A DNA stretch of 64,000 nt, from contig OZ247499.1 of the NCBI GenBank assembly GCA_965233625.1, positions 6,324,001 to 6,388,000 on the forward strand, in the 5' to 3' direction. Position 1 is the first letter of the stretch. Every line of letters begins with the position of its first letter. The position numbers and the translations under genes were made by a program. This document shows positions 24,301-33,643 of this stretch, in pieces. The notes beneath the pieces are model-generated. The model ran no database searches, was not told the origin of the DNA, and saw only the letters and a list, made by a program, of their open reading frames with translations. This stretch comes from G965233625 sp965233625 (GTDB lineage Bacteria > Planctomycetota > Planctomycetia > Pirellulales > Pirellulaceae).

Positions 24301-26673
24301 GAATTCCGCCAGCGCCGCGAAGATCGCCCGCTTTGTCGAACCATCGGGTCCGGGCTTTGCTTCCAGGTATTTCACCAGCAACGGCACAGATTTGTCCGGT
24401 TGGGCGCCCATGGCTCCGAGCGCGTTGGCGATCTCGCCGGCGCTCCAGAAGTTTCCTTCTTTCAGCTTCTTCTCGCCCACGGCCAGTACACCGCCCAGGC
24501 AACTGGCGGCGTCGGGGCCAATGTTGTCGATCGCGTTGAGCGCTCCTTCAATCGATGCGGTGTCTTCTGTAGCCAGCATCTTTTCATACAACGCGATGGT
24601 GGCCGTATCGTGTTTGACGTTGAATTCAGAGAGCGCGACCAGCACCGGGCTGAGCCGGTAAGAGGTATACTTTTCGTCCTTATGACGATCAATGTAGGCC
24701 TTTACTGCGGCAGCGACTGGCTTGGCGTCGTAATCCTCGGCCGGTGTGATAGCAGCCAGCGTCTGTGCAATAGGCCAGCTGTTGCCGATGTCCTGCGACT
24801 CTTTATCCCGCTTGAGAAATAGCATCAGCAGTGGAATCGCATCTTTGGCGGCGGGCCCGATTTTACCGAGTGAGACCAGCGCTTCGCGGTGCCGCGGATC
24901 TTCGCTGCGTTTCTCTTGATCACGGGGTGTCTTCTTCAAAGTCTCGATGAGCGCGGGAACGGCTTGCTCCGCTTTTAGAACGCCCAGCGTGCGGACTGCA
25001 GAAGTCGCAGCCAGCGTGGAGTTGTCGTCTACATTGGCAATCAGCGCCGGAACAACTTTCTGCAGATCGGCCTCGTCTTCCAGCTTGATGCGGGGATAAT
25101 AGCCGCCCAGCGCTTCAGCCAGGTAATAACGCAGATGCGGCAATTCCTGCTGCTTTAAGCCGGCCACGAGAGCAGGCACGCAACGCGGGTGGTCTTCTTC
25201 GATGACGCCTGCCAGGTAGCCGTCGAGAACAACCGGCAGATTCTCCTCCTCGGCTAGCGTCGTTATCGCCTCTTTGAATTTGTCGTCGTAGCGTGCGAAC
25301 TGTCCGCCCATCCACACGGCTGTTCCGCGGATCTTGGCGTCTTCTTCGGCGTCTTGCAGCACCTCGATCAGCACGGGAAGTGCGGGTTTGGCAGATTCGC
25401 CCAGCGCCGAACGCAGCGAGTCATGGGCGGTGAAGCTTTTGTCGGCAGCCGCGTTCAAAATGCCTTTAATCAGTTTCGCGTCGCCCAGCGGGTAAGAACC
25501 AAGCGAATTGGCAGCCCGCTTTTTGACGTCTTCCACCGGGTCTGACATCGCGGTGAGTAGAACCAGTGCGGCCTGTTCGCTCTTCGGCTCGATATCGCCC
25601 AGGGCGTCATAAGCATAGATGCGGATATCTTTTTTCTTGCTTTGTGTGCCATCAATCAGCACTTTCAGCCCGGCTTCGCTTACGGGGTGTGCTTCGGACA
25701 GCGCTTCGTAGGCATTGCCACGCTCGTAGTCCGACTTGGACTCGTCCGAAGCGAAATCGCCCAGCAATTTGGTGATGGCCGGTGTGGTGGGATCGACTTC
25801 CGCCAATGCGGACATCAGGGTTGAACTTGGCGACGACTTAAACTTCCGCACTACGGCGGAATAGTTGCCGATCGCCACCAGGGCGTGCGCCGAAGCGTAA
25901 GCGGTGCTGTAATCATCCAGCAGTGGTTGCAGCCGCGGGACTGCGACGGCTGCTTTGGGGCCCATGGCGCCCAAGGCCGAAGCGGCGGCGTTAATCCGCG
26001 ATTCTTCTTCGTGCCGCAGTAGTTCCAGCAGGGCGGGGATGGCCTCGACCGGGGCGGGTTCGATGTAACGGATGGTCTGGATGGCGTTGGTTGCCACTTC
26101 TTTATCCGGGTCGAATGACGCGGCAATCAACGCGTCTAGATGTTTCGCCGCGTGCTCATTCTGCTGCATCCGCCGGGCGGCTGCCTGCCGGACTTTGGCA
26201 ACGGGATCAACCAGTAACGCAGCCAGACGCTGGATGGTGGCTTCATCTACGTCAGACTTCAGCCGCCGCGCCGCCAGCTCGCGAATGTCGGGGTTGGTGC
26301 TCCACAGCAGCTCTTTGATCTTCTCCTGATTCTCTTTCTGATAATAGTTCTCGAAGATGAGATTGGTCGCCGCATCGATTTCGGCTTTCTCATCCGGTTC
26401 GCCAGTCGGAGTTTTGAACGTAACCGTCGGTGGTTCGAAGGCTGCCACGCCAGGCGTAGCGGCGCCGGGTGTTGCGCCGGCGGGCGTCTCCGGCGCACTG
26501 GGAGCAGCATCATCGTCTTTCACGTCTGGCTTGGGAGACTCAGCGGGAACAGCGGGCTTCACCGCAGGTTTAAGCTGGGGCGTCTTTCTGACAACAGGCG
26601 GTTGACTCTCTGGACAGCCAGAAAGTGAAACAAGAAATACGGCTGTGCAAAGAAGCGAAAGTAGGCGTTTCAT
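21358..26673 (-). CDS. Giant HEAT-repeat lipoprotein
   Basis: About 1771 residues. The N-terminus is a lipoprotein signal (MKRLLSLLCTAVFLVSLSGC), then a Pro/Ala-rich linker of about 70 residues. The remainder is an almost unbroken solenoid of HEAT/PBS-lyase-type repeats, such as AVPALIETLKK, LAALLVDPVAKVRQAAARRM and PAIIKLLKHPERQIRNNAAYGLM. No catalytic domain is visible. Such solenoids act as protein-binding scaffolds; periplasmic or outer-membrane location follows from the lipobox. I started it at the lipoprotein ATG with AGGG five bases upstream; the frame is open a further 52 codons, but that stretch looks non-coding. Probably monocistronic, divergent from the PilZ-like gene. Confidence 0.88.
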   Translation of the reverse strand: MKRLLSLLCTAVFLVSLSGCPESQPPVVRKTPQLKPAVKPAVPAESPKPDVKDDDAAPSAPETPAGATPGAATPGVAAFEPPTVTFKTPTGEPDEKAEIDAATNLIFENYYQKENQEKIKELLWSTNPDIRELAARRLKSDVDEATIQRLAALLVDPVAKVRQAAARRMQQNEHAAKHLDALIAASFDPDKEVATNAIQTIRYIEPAPVEAIPALLELLRHEEESRINAAASALGAMGPKAAVAVPRLQPLLDDYSTAYASAHALVAIGNYSAVVRKFKSSPSSTLMSALAEVDPTTPAITKLLGDFASDESKSDYERGNAYEALSEAHPVSEAGLKVLIDGTQSKKKDIRIYAYDALGDIEPKSEQAALVLLTAMSDPVEDVKKRAANSLGSYPLGDAKLIKGILNAAADKSFTAHDSLRSALGESAKPALPVLIEVLQDAEEDAKIRGTAVWMGGQFARYDDKFKEAITTLAEEENLPVVLDGYLAGVIEEDHPRCVPALVAGLKQQELPHLRYYLAEALGGYYPRIKLEDEADLQKVVPALIANVDDNSTLAATSAVRTLGVLKAEQAVPALIETLKKTPRDQEKRSEDPRHREALVSLGKIGPAAKDAIPLLMLFLKRDKESQDIGNSWPIAQTLAAITPAEDYDAKPVAAAVKAYIDRHKDEKYTSYRLSPVLVALSEFNVKHDTATIALYEKMLATEDTASIEGALNAIDNIGPDAASCLGGVLAVGEKKLKEGNFWSAGEIANALGAMGAQPDKSVPLLVKYLEAKPGPDGSTKRAIFAALAEFVTHAKAPVPGVLPALKSQLSAAESSIRDDAVDALATIVAFDPAAIDPLLEVASKDPSNNVRVEAYLAAYKAAPDNEKVRTEFIRSFAIDDYDLEEYYDELGDKVVPLVEAAIKHKEEAVRNGVIEYAEYHDNPKVVAAVNLALLDSDDPEKQWEAIQSLAEVKEYREKVLPYVVKSLSDEERRDEVSDLLEEIGLPAAKQVFAVALDEKAEMPVRIAAVKTILGSYTWNRHAGKLAPLRDHENQQLSTWAAIAMCEGVQAEPTPAMLDALTSEDEKMQEAALEAVYYDSDFSTELLTKLRTQLLKLLTSENEDVASSASYKLSDFELSGEELQTLAGLLEKPEHRQAAVQVLAYAENIPASAAPALAKIIREDEDNRSSARSALARIGEPALPALIEIAGDTELDDEIRIEASRGIAAMKKVPQENMRALAALVRGKLKPVSYHAAEALGKSGIGHPEVYKALANAAADEEFNSSTIYRVMQVLQEEEKLEPLVTALLEKLKTASDGRKPHIFGLATYADNDNADALKAGVEVMLSIKDDNARRNMIYSLSNYDTGELVTPLLDDKEATKVIAACNLFEELEATEAAIGKLKALTASKNAEIAFAAAAALARQDTEDRSAALPPLAAALKSEDEEKIEKALHSMAELEAAAKSQAPQILALLEEGEYDYSARNALAKVDPEAAAKYFIAKLDSEDEFRNAAYQLRNVGEAAAAAAPKLLAAMDDDQKLEPAAVALAAMGEAGTPAVAKLKAMLNDEFQARTAAELLGRFRDRAAPAAPELVKLLDSPDTQLVRSAMGSLRSIEKAEELSRPAIIKLLKHPERQIRNNAAYGLMNKEADEIGAAFAANVNDEKLRVRGAVYGVSKYEKQAAAVMPALVKLLEDKNLRQTALSTMGKFGAAAAPAVPEVQKLLEADPAKMPVQSAINVLGNIGPAAKPATAKIETFLDSKDEYMQRTAREALWKINPQRAEELKLEKPDEDE

Positions 26674-26952
26674 GATGGCCCTGTGCGAAGAAAACCCGAG
26701 GTCGCTTATCCAAATTGATAGCAACGATATTGTGTCGCTAGTTGCTGCTGTTTGCAAACCTTTGCGGGACATTACGGTAACGAATTTGCGGCGTAGGCGG
26801 GTTAACCGGGCTTTGACCTTGTTAACCACTGCGACTATTGGCGGAATTGCACAATGGCAACCGCCTGATGCGTTGTTGCGCCCTATATCTGTAGGTAGCG
26901 AAGTGTGTCCGCTCCCCCCGGAAACCGCCTGCTAACCAAGAAGCAAAAAGTT

Positions 26953-27741
26953 ATGTCTGAAGAACGCCGTGAGTCTTACCGTTGCCCGGTTCAGCCTGAG
27001 ATGGACACGGCTGCGCTGCGCACTTCCCGTGGCGATGTCATGGTGCGCGTGCTGGAAGAGTCAGCCGGCGGCTTCACCATTTCTGGCGACAAGCCGCAGC
27101 ACATGAAGCGGCTCCGGGTCGGACAGCTGATGACCATGGTCGCGGCCAGCGGCTGTTGCGAAGTGAAAGCTGTACACATCACGCAGGGCGAGGACGGCAC
27201 GCGGGTGGGACTGCAGCGGTTGCGGGAAGTTCCGCAACTGGGCGGTGGCATTTCCACAAAGCAGGTTGCGGCCATGGTCGCGCTGGTGATCGCGGTGTTT
27301 GCGATGGGGATCTACATTCCCGAGCATTGGAAGCCACAACCGGCCGCCTTGGCACAAGGTAAATGGCGTTTGCCGGAGAAAGAAGATGGCAGTCCGCCTG
27401 AGGACCCTGCCGAGACGCGTAAGAAACTGGCCGACGACTATCTGAAGCTCGGCAATCTACAATCGCCGGAATACACCCGCGAGCTTGGCCTATCAGCAGA
27501 TCAGCAACAGGCCATCAGTGGCATCGTGGCGGAAACATCGCAGGAACTCGCACAGCTGTATAAACAGCGCACGGCCCGCAAGAATGCCGCTAAGGGCGAA
27601 ACGCCAGAACCCGACTGGTCCAATAACGGGTTGAAGCTGATGCAGGCTTCCTGGGACCGGATTCAGGAAGTGATGACCCCCCAGCAACGTGAGAAGCTGC
27701 ATCAGATCATGCTCACGCGGCGTGAATCTTCAGCCCTCTAA
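26953..27741 (+). CDS. Membrane protein with an N-terminal PilZ-like domain
   Basis: 262 residues. The first about 95 residues resemble a PilZ fold: ERRESYRCPVQ, VRVLEESAGGFTISG (the D/N-x-S-x-x-G block, here EESAGG) and a final VGLQRLRE. PilZ domains bind cyclic di-GMP, but the RxxxR plus (D/N)xSxxG signature is only partly kept, so binding is uncertain. One transmembrane segment (MVALVIAVFAMGIYI, about 108-123) follows, then a region with two helical blocks (ETRKKLADDYLKLGNLQSP; DRIQEVMTPQQREKLHQI) resembling Spy/LTXXQ-type periplasmic helices. Start ATG 26953 taken; an upstream in-frame start adds 16 residues. Confidence 0.7.
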   Translation: MSEERRESYRCPVQPEMDTAALRTSRGDVMVRVLEESAGGFTISGDKPQHMKRLRVGQLMTMVAASGCCEVKAVHITQGEDGTRVGLQRLREVPQLGGGISTKQVAAMVALVIAVFAMGIYIPEHWKPQPAALAQGKWRLPEKEDGSPPEDPAETRKKLADDYLKLGNLQSPEYTRELGLSADQQQAISGIVAETSQELAQLYKQRTARKNAAKGETPEPDWSNNGLKLMQASWDRIQEVMTPQQREKLHQIMLTRRESSAL

Positions 27742-27835
27742 GATCTGGCGGCTTGTCAGCGCCAGGCCTTCAGAACGATTCAAGGTGACTCACACCGCGT
27801 CCTCACATTTGACGAAACGGATGCGTTGATACCGG

Positions 27836-28702
27836 TCAGTTGGTGGATGTAACCTGACCATCGTCACGTTGCGAGAGATTGCGGAAAGTCGTCTGATCAA
27901 TCGTGAAATTGATCATGTGCACGGAGCCATCGCAGTACACAAAGTGGGCGCCGCCCGCATGAGCGCTGCCGAATTCGGTTTTGCAGTTGTCGTTATTAAG
28001 AACATCTTTCCGCGGCGGATTGTCACCCCAGCGGACGATATCCCAGTCGAAGCCGGAAGTGTAGCCTTCATTGTCTGCACAGGTATGCTTGCTGTATTCA
28101 GACTGGCCCATCCACTTCTCACCGATACCGATGGTGTTTGATGTACCGTCTGTGATGCTGGCGCTGTCGATCGACTCGGCGGCAGTAGCGCGTACAAATA
28201 CGCCGCCGTTCTTACCGTCTCCCCAACCATTTAGACCACCGCCCATCAGCCCTGCGTTGCCGGCATAGTCATTGTGAGCGCGTCCACCAATTTCAATGGG
28301 TTCGCGGCGCGAAGGACAGAAGTAGCCACCTACCGGCGAGCGGCGGACTAATGCGTCGTCACCATTGTCGTAGAGTGACTGCTGCTCCATAAACGGCAGC
28401 ATCTGATAAAACAGTCCCCATGCCTGACGCGGAGCCGCCATTGGTGCACCGCCATCACCTTTGGTGCGGTTCTGATCCCAGCGGATACCGCCGTCTGGAT
28501 AGATGCCATAGGTATCGTGATGGTTCTGCATTGCGAGCCCCATCTGCTTCAGATGATTCTGACAGGTCATCCGCCGCGCGGCTTCGCGGGCAGCCTGCAC
28601 GGCTGGTAACAACAGCGCCACCAGGACGCCAATAATTGCGATCACGACCAGCAACTCCACCAGCGTGAAGCCGGCGCGTCGCTCCTTGTTTACGTGAACC
28701 AT
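27836..28702 (-). CDS. DUF1559 protein with type IV pilin-like N-terminus
   Basis: Planctomycete pseudopilin-like surface protein, 288 residues. The prepilin cleavage and methylation motif is RRAGFTLVELLVVIAIIG (about 8-25), followed by the hydrophobic helix. AAREAARRMTCQNHLKQMGLAMQNHHDTYG is the DUF1559 hallmark, and the C-terminal H-x9-DG block is seen as GSAHAGGAHFVYCDGSVHM. Members are numerous in planctomycete genomes; roles in pseudopili or extracellular structures are inferred, not proven. ATG at 28702 has GGGGGAG four bases upstream. It follows the lipoprotein gene at 28751 by about 48 bases, the usual pairing. Confidence 0.93.
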   Translation of the reverse strand: MVHVNKERRAGFTLVELLVVIAIIGVLVALLLPAVQAAREAARRMTCQNHLKQMGLAMQNHHDTYGIYPDGGIRWDQNRTKGDGGAPMAAPRQAWGLFYQMLPFMEQQSLYDNGDDALVRRSPVGGYFCPSRREPIEIGGRAHNDYAGNAGLMGGGLNGWGDGKNGGVFVRATAAESIDSASITDGTSNTIGIGEKWMGQSEYSKHTCADNEGYTSGFDWDIVRWGDNPPRKDVLNNDNCKTEFGSAHAGGAHFVYCDGSVHMINFTIDQTTFRNLSQRDDGQVTSTN

Positions 28703-28750
28703 AAATCTCCCCCTTAAAACGAGAACAAAAAGATAAGTTGTCGCTGATGT

Positions 28751-29224
28751 TCAACCGTCTGCACCGGGAGCTGAACCGCCCGGTGGATAGACTGCACCGT
28801 TCTGAAGCTGCTCGTCGGACATTTCCATCACGCCGAAGCCCGTAAACACCATGCGTGAGCCGTTCACACCTTCCTTCTCATAGGCGATGACAAGTGGTTT
28901 GGCGCCCATCTGCTTGCGATGGTCCGCGCCCCAGAAAACCACATACGGCTGCTTGTCACGCGTGGAGACCAGCACCGTTTCTGGATCGACGCCGTCGGGG
29001 TAGTAAGACTTCAGTTCATCAGCTGATTTGGGCGGGCGGTTCTTCTTTTCAACAAAGGCGAAGTACGCCGTCTGAAACGAGTTCATCTTGTTCGACTCGT
29101 CTTCAACACCGCCCAGCTCCACCTCGCTGCGTCCACCACAGCCCGTGAAGCTCGTTGAGATCAAGATGATAAGAACAAAGTGAAAGCCAACAATGGAAAG
29201 AAGGCGCCGGTGAGGCTGGATCAT
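28751..29224 (-). CDS. Small lipoprotein paired with DUF1559
   Basis: 157 residues with a lipoprotein signal: hydrophobic VGFHFVLIILISTSFTGC, lipidation Cys at about 28, then GGRSEVEL. The mature part has FQTAYFAFVEKKNRPPKSADELKSYY, a block that recurs in small planctomycete lipoproteins next to DUF1559 genes, and ends Gly/Pro-rich. ATG at 29224 fits the signal peptide; the frame extends 23 codons upstream without secretory character. Probably cotranscribed with the pilin-like gene downstream. Function unknown. Confidence 0.8.
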   Translation of the reverse strand: MIQPHRRLLSIVGFHFVLIILISTSFTGCGGRSEVELGGVEDESNKMNSFQTAYFAFVEKKNRPPKSADELKSYYPDGVDPETVLVSTRDKQPYVVFWGADHRKQMGAKPLVIAYEKEGVNGSRMVFTGFGVMEMSDEQLQNGAVYPPGGSAPGADG

Positions 29225-29649
29225 GTAGCAGCGCAAGATCAACCCTGATAGATAAGTTGGAATGTTAAGATTTTGATAAGCTGGTGCCAGCATAATACTT
29301 CCCGCATCTAAGTCAAATTTACGGGTGAAGAATCCGGCACTATTGCCGCCAGCGGCAAGGGCGGTTGGAACACCGTTGCCGCTGATCAGCGCTACGAAAG
29401 TTCATAAGTGCACGTCTATATTCAGGCCAGTCGGCCGCCACTGCATCAGCAGCCCCACGCTGCCGGATACGGCGGATTCGAATCGCCTTTGCTGTGCCCC
29501 GCTGCTACCTTCACGCATTTCTTCCCCAAGAATGGCGTGCGCCAGAGGCGCGGTCAGCAGCGGTTTCTGACTTTCAAATGATTTCACTGGGCACTCGTTT
29601 GTCCGGCGTCGCTGTCATTCGCAGCCACGCTGAATGCCGGAATCTAGTG
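29225..29649. other. Intergenic region between BBP7 gene and lipoprotein gene
   Basis: About 425 bases holding the 3' end region of the BBP7 transcript and the presumed promoter of the lipoprotein-DUF1559 operon. A palindrome TTGCCGC-CA-GCGGCAA lies at 29343-29358. Small open frames here show no coding quality. No terminator with a T-tract seen. Confidence 0.4.
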
Positions 29650-31524
29650 TTAGTATTTGAATTCGATTCCTCCATAAAAGCCGTGAGCAAATAATCCATC
29701 GTGGGTGTCAATGTTGGTCGCTGCCTGAGTCGCGGGGCTGGATGACAGGAACTGGCTTGGCGCCTCTGAGATGCCTTCCAGCCAGAGAACCTGATAGCCG
29801 CCACGGATGGCAACGTGCGGATGGATGTTGTAGGTCGCCATCAGATTCAATTCGCCCAGAAACGCGACGGAGGCGTCTGAGTCGCTGTAGCTTCGCCGCA
29901 GCACCGTGTTGTTGTTATCAAGCAACCGCACGCGCTGGTTGGCGGAGTTCAAATACAGCCCAGCTTTGGCGCCGGCGAAGAACTCCCACTGGCCGTAGGT
30001 GTAATTGATGCTTCGCCCTGCCTGCACACCGAACAGGTCGTTGTTAGTGCGGATGCGGTAGTCGCTGCGCGAACCGGCGGCGCCGCTGTTCAGCTGAAAG
30101 CGGTCCCGCAGACTGACGTAACGCAGTCCTAAGCTCCACGGCGTGAAACTGTGATGGCAACGCAGATAATTCAATTCGATGCTATTGAGCGTTGTTTCAC
30201 TTTCAGCAAGCACCGAGGCGGCGCCGGTGAAATCAGTCGTGCCAACAACCGAATTCACATTACCCGCCAGGCCTGCGGAAGTTGCCCAGTTCTGATGCAG
30301 ATACACAAACTGCCACGCGTGATCGCCAGCATCCATCATCAGGCTACCGCGGTAACCAATTTCCAGATCGGGATTCAGGTCATTGCCAGATAGCGTCGCG
30401 CCGGCGGCGTTCCGCGCGAGTGTTACGCCGGGACCAGGCGAACGGCTCAGCGCCAGCACATCGACCGCAGCACTCCAGCACACGCCACAACCGGGGCCGG
30501 CACAACTGGCGAACGCTTCGTAGGTAGGTGACAGACCTATGTCAGTATCTGCGTTTTCGTCCTGATGGATATATGGCCCGTGCTGGGAGATATCCGCCGA
30601 GGGCGCCGCGTCCGGGTCGCTGCCTGGCAAGATGATGGCGGGCGATGTGAATTCCTCTGGTTTGCGCCAGGTTGTGCCATCGTCCGTCTGCTGAACTACC
30701 TCAGGCTGCACCACGGTGGCTTCGATCTGCGGGCGGTCTTCCTGCCCGGTCACCAACGGGTTCCAGCGCGTAGGACGAGGCTGAAGCGTGTCCGGCGTAA
30801 CTGGCGGCGGCTCCACTTGCACGTCGGGTGTTCTAATCGGCGGCAGGCTTCCCGGGTCGTCAGCAACTTCGGCCGGGCCCACTTCAATCTGTTCACCTTC
30901 TACGTCACGATGCTCCGACGTCGCAGGCGAAAGAGCTTCAATCGGCGGCAGTTCTGGTGCTGGTTCTGCGAGTGTTGGCTGCCGGAATGCGCCGGAAGGA
31001 TTACCAGACGGCGCCCCTTTCTTTGCCTTCGGCGCGATGTAACCGGGCGCGGCTTCGGTCGAATCGCCCTTTGGCGGAGGACCTAAATAGATGTCCGGCT
31101 GACTGGTTGCCGGCCCAGACTTCTGCGAGACAACCGGCTGGTCGCTAGGCGAAGGCTGTTGCTTGCGACGCTTCGGTTTGCGGCTGTCTTTGATGGGCGG
31201 GAACAGGCTTTTGGCGGGCGCCTTTTTACGGGCTGCTGCTTCAGTGGGGTCAGGCAGTGCGAGGGTTGGCGCGCGGTCTGCGCCGTTGGATTTCGCAGCT
31301 TTGTCTGCGGGTGCGGCGGTGGCCGGTTCTTCTTTTTCGCTGCCGCTTGAAACGAGTATGAACTGGGGCGGCGCCGGCGGCTTGATCTTGGCGCCGTCTA
31401 CAAAAGATACGGTCTGCACTTCCAACGCAGCGGCCTGCTGCGGTGGGGCGGCATGGATATCTACAAGGTTTAAACACAGCAGCGCGGCAACGGGCGCGCA
31501 GCACAATCCACAAAAGATGCGCAT
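29650..31524 (-). CDS. BBP7-type outer-membrane beta-barrel protein with long disordered N-terminus
   Basis: 624 residues. Signal peptide 1-26 (ending DIHAA). Residues about 30-330 are low-complexity, rich in Pro, Ala, Lys and Glu. The last about 280 residues form the barrel: CGPGCGVCWSAAVDVLALSR opens it, LEIGYRGSLMM, SIELNYLRCH, WSLGLRYVSLRDRFQL and a final aromatic strand FYGGIEFKY follow, with alternating hydrophobic residues ending in Tyr, as barrels do. This matches the BBP7 family found in planctomycetes. The start at 31524 is chosen by GGAAGGA about five bases upstream; another ATG lies two codons before. Role: surface exposure or porin-like; not determined. Confidence 0.8.
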   Translation of the reverse strand: MRIFCGLCCAPVAALLCLNLVDIHAAPPQQAAALEVQTVSFVDGAKIKPPAPPQFILVSSGSEKEEPATAAPADKAAKSNGADRAPTLALPDPTEAAARKKAPAKSLFPPIKDSRKPKRRKQQPSPSDQPVVSQKSGPATSQPDIYLGPPPKGDSTEAAPGYIAPKAKKGAPSGNPSGAFRQPTLAEPAPELPPIEALSPATSEHRDVEGEQIEVGPAEVADDPGSLPPIRTPDVQVEPPPVTPDTLQPRPTRWNPLVTGQEDRPQIEATVVQPEVVQQTDDGTTWRKPEEFTSPAIILPGSDPDAAPSADISQHGPYIHQDENADTDIGLSPTYEAFASCAGPGCGVCWSAAVDVLALSRSPGPGVTLARNAAGATLSGNDLNPDLEIGYRGSLMMDAGDHAWQFVYLHQNWATSAGLAGNVNSVVGTTDFTGAASVLAESETTLNSIELNYLRCHHSFTPWSLGLRYVSLRDRFQLNSGAAGSRSDYRIRTNNDLFGVQAGRSINYTYGQWEFFAGAKAGLYLNSANQRVRLLDNNNTVLRRSYSDSDASVAFLGELNLMATYNIHPHVAIRGGYQVLWLEGISEAPSQFLSSSPATQAATNIDTHDGLFAHGFYGGIEFKY

Positions 31525-31988
31525 GGTCATCCTTCCACACGGTGATAGCAAACGACGGCCACCACGCGGATGCAGCCGTCCGTTCTGCGGCAAGCGTCCG
31601 CCATCACGATGCACTGGCAGTCAATTGCCGGTGCATACGGACCGTAATGTGCGCGGATGCAAAAACAGAACGATTCGTGATAACCTTCGGCGCCAGCGAG
31701 TGTCCTTCCCAAGCAGGAACCGGCCAAATCCACCGCGTGCGGAATATGCTGGCCGGAGCATAGTTGCGATGCATAGCCGTTCGGCAGCCGGACCAGACCA
31801 CACGCATGCGGCATACGGCGCATTCAGCATCTGCGTCATGCGTCATCCGTAGAACACGCGCAAGCCGTAACCGGGCTGCATGGTGGCGACTATGACAGAT
31901 CCGCTTTCCGCGGTAAAACGGACCAGAAGCAACACTGCCAGGATCGATCCGACCCACACTCTTTATCACAACACTTTCAGGCGACGAC
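31525..31988. other. Divergent intergenic region BBP7 / gltX
   Basis: About 460 bases between two divergent starts. It must hold both promoters. I see no convincing -35/-10 pair, tRNA, or coding frame; the open frames crossing it are in unfavourable codon use. Confidence 0.4.
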
Positions 31989-33554
31989 ATGACTGTCCGC
32001 ACCCGTTTCGCACCCAGCCCGACAGGATACTTGCACATCGGCGGGGTCCGCACCGCGCTTTACAACTGGCTATTCGCCAGGCAGCACAACGGGCAGTTCA
32101 TTCTGCGGATTGACGATACGGACGAGAAACGCAACGTGGAAGAAGCCCTGCAGCCCATCCTCGACGGCTTCCGCTGGCTGGGCATTGACTGGGATGAAGG
32201 CCCGGAATGCGGCGGCCCTCATGCACCTTATTATCAGTCGCAGCGCCACGATAAATATCAGGCCGCCGTAGATAAGCTGCTGGCCAGCGGCGCCGCGTAT
32301 GCTGACTACGCCACGGGCGAAGAGGAACAGGCCGAGCGTGAAGCGGCTGAGAAGTCGAAGAAATCCTTCATCTACAGCCGCAACTGGATGGCCGAGACGC
32401 CAGAGCAGGCCGCCGCGTTTGAAGCCGAAGGCCGTAAACGCACGGTGCGGATGAAAACGCCGCGCGAAGGCTCGTGCAAATTCACCGACCACGTCCGTGG
32501 CGATATGGAAGTGAAGTGGGTGGATGTGCAGGACACGCGTATTCAGCGCGCTGATGGTTCGTTCCTGTACCACCTGGCGACCGTGGTGGATGATGCAGAT
32601 TTTGGCATCACGCACGTGATCCGTGCCGAGGAGCATCTTTCTAACACGCCGCGGCAGATCCTGATTGCGCAGGCGCTGGGCGTGGATGTGCCGGAATATG
32701 CACACCTGCCCGTTGTGGCTGAACCTGGCAGTAAGAAGAAGCTGAGCAAACGCGATATCGAAAAGTATCTGCGGCACCGCGACTTTAAAAAGCTGTTTGA
32801 CCAGGGCGCCGCCATCGGGCAGGCCATGGGCGTTGAGATCAATCCTAAGGACTTCAATCCTGTTCTGGTCGACTTTTACCGGCAGACCGGCTATCTGCCC
32901 GATGCGGTCGTCAATTACCTGCTGCTACTGGGATGGTCGCTGGACGACCACACGGAAGACTTCACCCGGCAGGAGATGATCGACGGCTTTACGCTAGAGC
33001 GTGTCAACAAGAGCGCTGCCAGATTCGATCCGCAGAAGATGCAGGCCGTGCAGGAGCGGTACTTCAACCGGCTGCCCATCAAGCAGAAAGTGGCCATGGT
33101 GCTGCCTTACCTGCAAAAGGCCGGTTACATCACCAACCCACCGCCCTGCGATACCGCCCCGCAACTGACGCAGATTGTGCAGGCCGCTGGCGATCGTCTG
33201 AAGGTAGCGGGCGATATCCTCAGTCACACCTGCTTCTTTGTGGAAGACAGTGAACTGGAGTACGAAACCAAGGCATTCGAAAAACGCATCAAAAAGCCGG
33301 AAGAAGCGGTCACCCTGCTGAAGAAGCTGCGCGAACAGCTTGCCGCGCAGGAAGACTTTACGGCGGAAGCGCTCGATGCGTTGATCCACCAGTTTGTGGA
33401 GGCCGAAGGCATCAAGATCGGCCAGATCATTCACGCGCTGCGAGTGGCGGTCAGCGGGAGCGGCGTGGGCTTCGGGATGTTTGAAACCCTGGCGATACTC
33501 GGGCGGGAAAGCTGCGTGAAGCGGATAGATCGCGCGATCTCGCTGGCGGGTTAA
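31989..33554 (+). CDS. gltX: Glutamate--tRNA ligase
   Basis: Class I aminoacyl-tRNA synthetase charging tRNA-Glu (and, in many bacteria, tRNA-Gln for later amidation). 521 residues. The HIGH motif is FAPSPTGYLHIGGVRTALYNWL (HIGG, 16-19) and the KMSKS motif appears as KKLSKRD (about 249-255). DDTDEKRN and WLGIDWDEGP are typical of GltX, and the C-terminal anticodon-binding domain ends in GVGFGMFETLAILGRE. ATG at 31989. A good hairpin terminator lies 53 bases after the stop, so this is likely a single-gene unit. Confidence 0.97.
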   Translation: MTVRTRFAPSPTGYLHIGGVRTALYNWLFARQHNGQFILRIDDTDEKRNVEEALQPILDGFRWLGIDWDEGPECGGPHAPYYQSQRHDKYQAAVDKLLASGAAYADYATGEEEQAEREAAEKSKKSFIYSRNWMAETPEQAAAFEAEGRKRTVRMKTPREGSCKFTDHVRGDMEVKWVDVQDTRIQRADGSFLYHLATVVDDADFGITHVIRAEEHLSNTPRQILIAQALGVDVPEYAHLPVVAEPGSKKKLSKRDIEKYLRHRDFKKLFDQGAAIGQAMGVEINPKDFNPVLVDFYRQTGYLPDAVVNYLLLLGWSLDDHTEDFTRQEMIDGFTLERVNKSAARFDPQKMQAVQERYFNRLPIKQKVAMVLPYLQKAGYITNPPPCDTAPQLTQIVQAAGDRLKVAGDILSHTCFFVEDSELEYETKAFEKRIKKPEEAVTLLKKLREQLAAQEDFTAEALDALIHQFVEAEGIKIGQIIHALRVAVSGSGVGFGMFETLAILGRESCVKRIDRAISLAG

Positions 33555-33607
33555 ACCATTCGTCGCAGATATGCGGGCTGACGTGCGATTTATCTAATGC
33601 GGATGCC

Positions 33608-33643
33608 CGCTGGTAGCATCCATATGATCGCTACCAGCGTTTT
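33608..33643 (+). terminator. Intrinsic terminator after gltX
   Basis: Ten-base perfect stem CGCTGGTAGC / GCTACCAGCG around a 12-base loop, followed by TTTT. Confidence 0.75.

Noticed and set aside
27745..27765. CTGGCG...CGCCAG stem between convergent genes
   Set aside because: Only six pairs and no T-tract; not called as terminator.
29469..29490. tRNA T-loop-like GGATTCGAATC motif
   Set aside because: No acceptor stem, anticodon arm or CCA end could be built around it on either strand.
31604..32053. 149-codon minus-strand frame over the gltX promoter
   Set aside because: Crosses the start of gltX and has no coding character.
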